The notes below the pieces were generated by a model that saw nothing but the letters and a program-made list of their open reading frames with translations, was not told the DNA's origin and made no database searches. A stretch of DNA of 64,000 nucleotides from the NCBI RefSeq assembly GCF_000026945.1, contig NC_012861.1:434001-498000 (forward strand), read 5' to 3'. Numbering within the stretch: the first letter of the stretch is position 1; each line of letters opens with the position of its first letter. The DNA is from Candida dubliniensis CD36. Its lineage: Eukaryota > Ascomycota > Pichiomycetes > Serinales > Debaryomycetaceae. Below, one piece after another: positions 63,445 through 64,000 of this stretch. A program made the position numbers and the translations under genes.

Positions 63445-64000
63445 TTACAACCGCATCGACACCTTCAATGTAAAAGTAGTTAAAAAGGGTAATGTAATCC
63501 ATAAGATAGCATACTGGCAAATCAAACAAATTGCCAAACAATCCATCTGCAAATGTTCTTCACTTAGTGGGTCTGTGTAGAATGCAGTAAAGTACACCAA
63601 CGAAGTAGCGTTTGGTAATCCAAATTCTAAAACGCTAACAAATCTCACCAAACTGTCACCACCGTACCATCCACCTTGGTTGAACCCGGTTGTGACACCC
63701 ACACCAAATATTGGGATGATAATTAATCGGGCAACAGTGATTAGCAATGCCGTTTTCCAAAACCCTGGAGGCATTTTTTTCACTTGCAATCTTGCCAAAG
63801 TTGTACCAAGTAATATCAACCCCAAAGGAACAGATGCAGCACCAACATAACTGGTAAAATCAATAATAAACGACAATGGGGGGAGTTTATCGGGTGCGTT
63901 AGGTATATAAAAGTTTGATGTCACAAACAATGCCTTGAGTGGTGGAGCCATTGCAATGGCTATTGATAGAATTAATGAAAGTGAACATGGTGTGGTGATA
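63445..64000 (-). CDS. auxin-efflux-carrier-type membrane transporter, C-terminal part (cut by right edge)
   Basis: The frame is open to the window edge and continues upstream of the internal ATG at 63951: the extra residues read ITTPCSLSLILSIAIA, leading into 'MAPPLKALF', so the true start lies outside. The visible 184 codons give about five TM segments with 'PLSFIIDFTSYVGAASVPLGLILLG', 'ARLIIIPIFGVGV' and 'FGLPNATSLVYFTAFY', typical of the C-terminal half of the membrane-transport (auxin efflux carrier/PIN-like) family. S. cerevisiae relatives are Ecm3, YNL095C and YOR092W; the substrate is unknown. Confidence 0.8.
   Translation of the reverse strand, partial: ITTPCSLSLILSIAIAMAPPLKALFVTSNFYIPNAPDKLPPLSFIIDFTSYVGAASVPLGLILLGTTLARLQVKKMPPGFWKTALLITVARLIIIPIFGVGVTTGFNQGGWYGGDSLVRFVSVLEFGLPNATSLVYFTAFYTDPLSEEHLQMDCLAICLICQYAILWITLPFLTTFTLKVSMRL

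Overview
The window looks like a nuclear chromosome segment of a budding yeast of the CUG-Ser clade, very close to Candida albicans or C. dubliniensis. The grounds are AT-rich DNA full of microsatellites, mostly intron-less genes with a yeast-type intron (GTATGT...TACTAAC...TAG) in one of them, and a gene set whose products closely resemble known Candida proteins (for example a 728-residue lanosterol synthase). The CUG reassignment is supported by a CTG codon in the ZRC1-like gene that falls where, as recalled, S. cerevisiae Zrc1 has serine. CTG codons should therefore be read as serine. The exact species cannot be settled by reading; the sterol cyclase seems to differ at several residues from the C. 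albicans protein as I recall it, which weakly favours C. dubliniensis.

Left part (1-24.5 kb): a truncated gene with three LPxGxxPxF motifs (Edc1/Edc2-like) runs off the left edge. It is followed by the vacuolar zinc transporter ZRC1, the endosomal syntaxin TLG2, two globin-domain genes in tandem separated by a 3.7-kb gene-free stretch, the SUMO-targeted ubiquitin ligase subunit SLX5 and the phospholipid-synthesis repressor OPI1. Intergenic spaces here are long (0.7-3.7 kb) and hold simple repeats, G-runs that could form quadruplexes, and palindromic sites. Coding sequences carry poly-N, poly-Q, poly-D and Ser-rich tracts.

Middle part (24.5-41 kb): a glycine-rich-domain (DUF1399/GRDP) protein with a Cys/Gly tail, the rRNA-processing factor RRP5, a GATA zinc-finger factor, the BRAP2/ETP1-type RING and UBP-finger protein, a PRPP synthetase closest to Prs3, and the TFIID subunit TAF7.

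Right part (41-64 kb): this half is denser. It holds the P5B ATPase YPK9, a tRNA-Val(AAC) gene, an ATO/GPR1/FUN34-family transporter whose reading frame is restored by a 68-nt intron, ERG7, UTP22, VPS39/VAM6, UTP21, DUS3, a BAP31/YET-family ER protein, and the 3' part of an auxin-efflux-carrier-type transporter cut by the right edge.

How the genes relate: RRP5, UTP22 and UTP21 all act in 90S pre-ribosome assembly, and each has an A/T-tract (RRPE-like) plus a GATGAG (PAC-like) element upstream, the usual signature of the ribosome-biogenesis regulon. TLG2, VPS39, YPK9 and ZRC1 act on the endosome/vacuole system; OPI1 and ERG7 in lipid metabolism. There is no operon logic. Neighbouring genes share divergent promoters (ERG7/UTP22, UTP21/DUS3, TAF7/YPK9) or converge at close 3' ends (ZRC1/TLG2, UTP22/VPS39, DUS3/YET). 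I saw no intact transposon, virus or CRISPR array.
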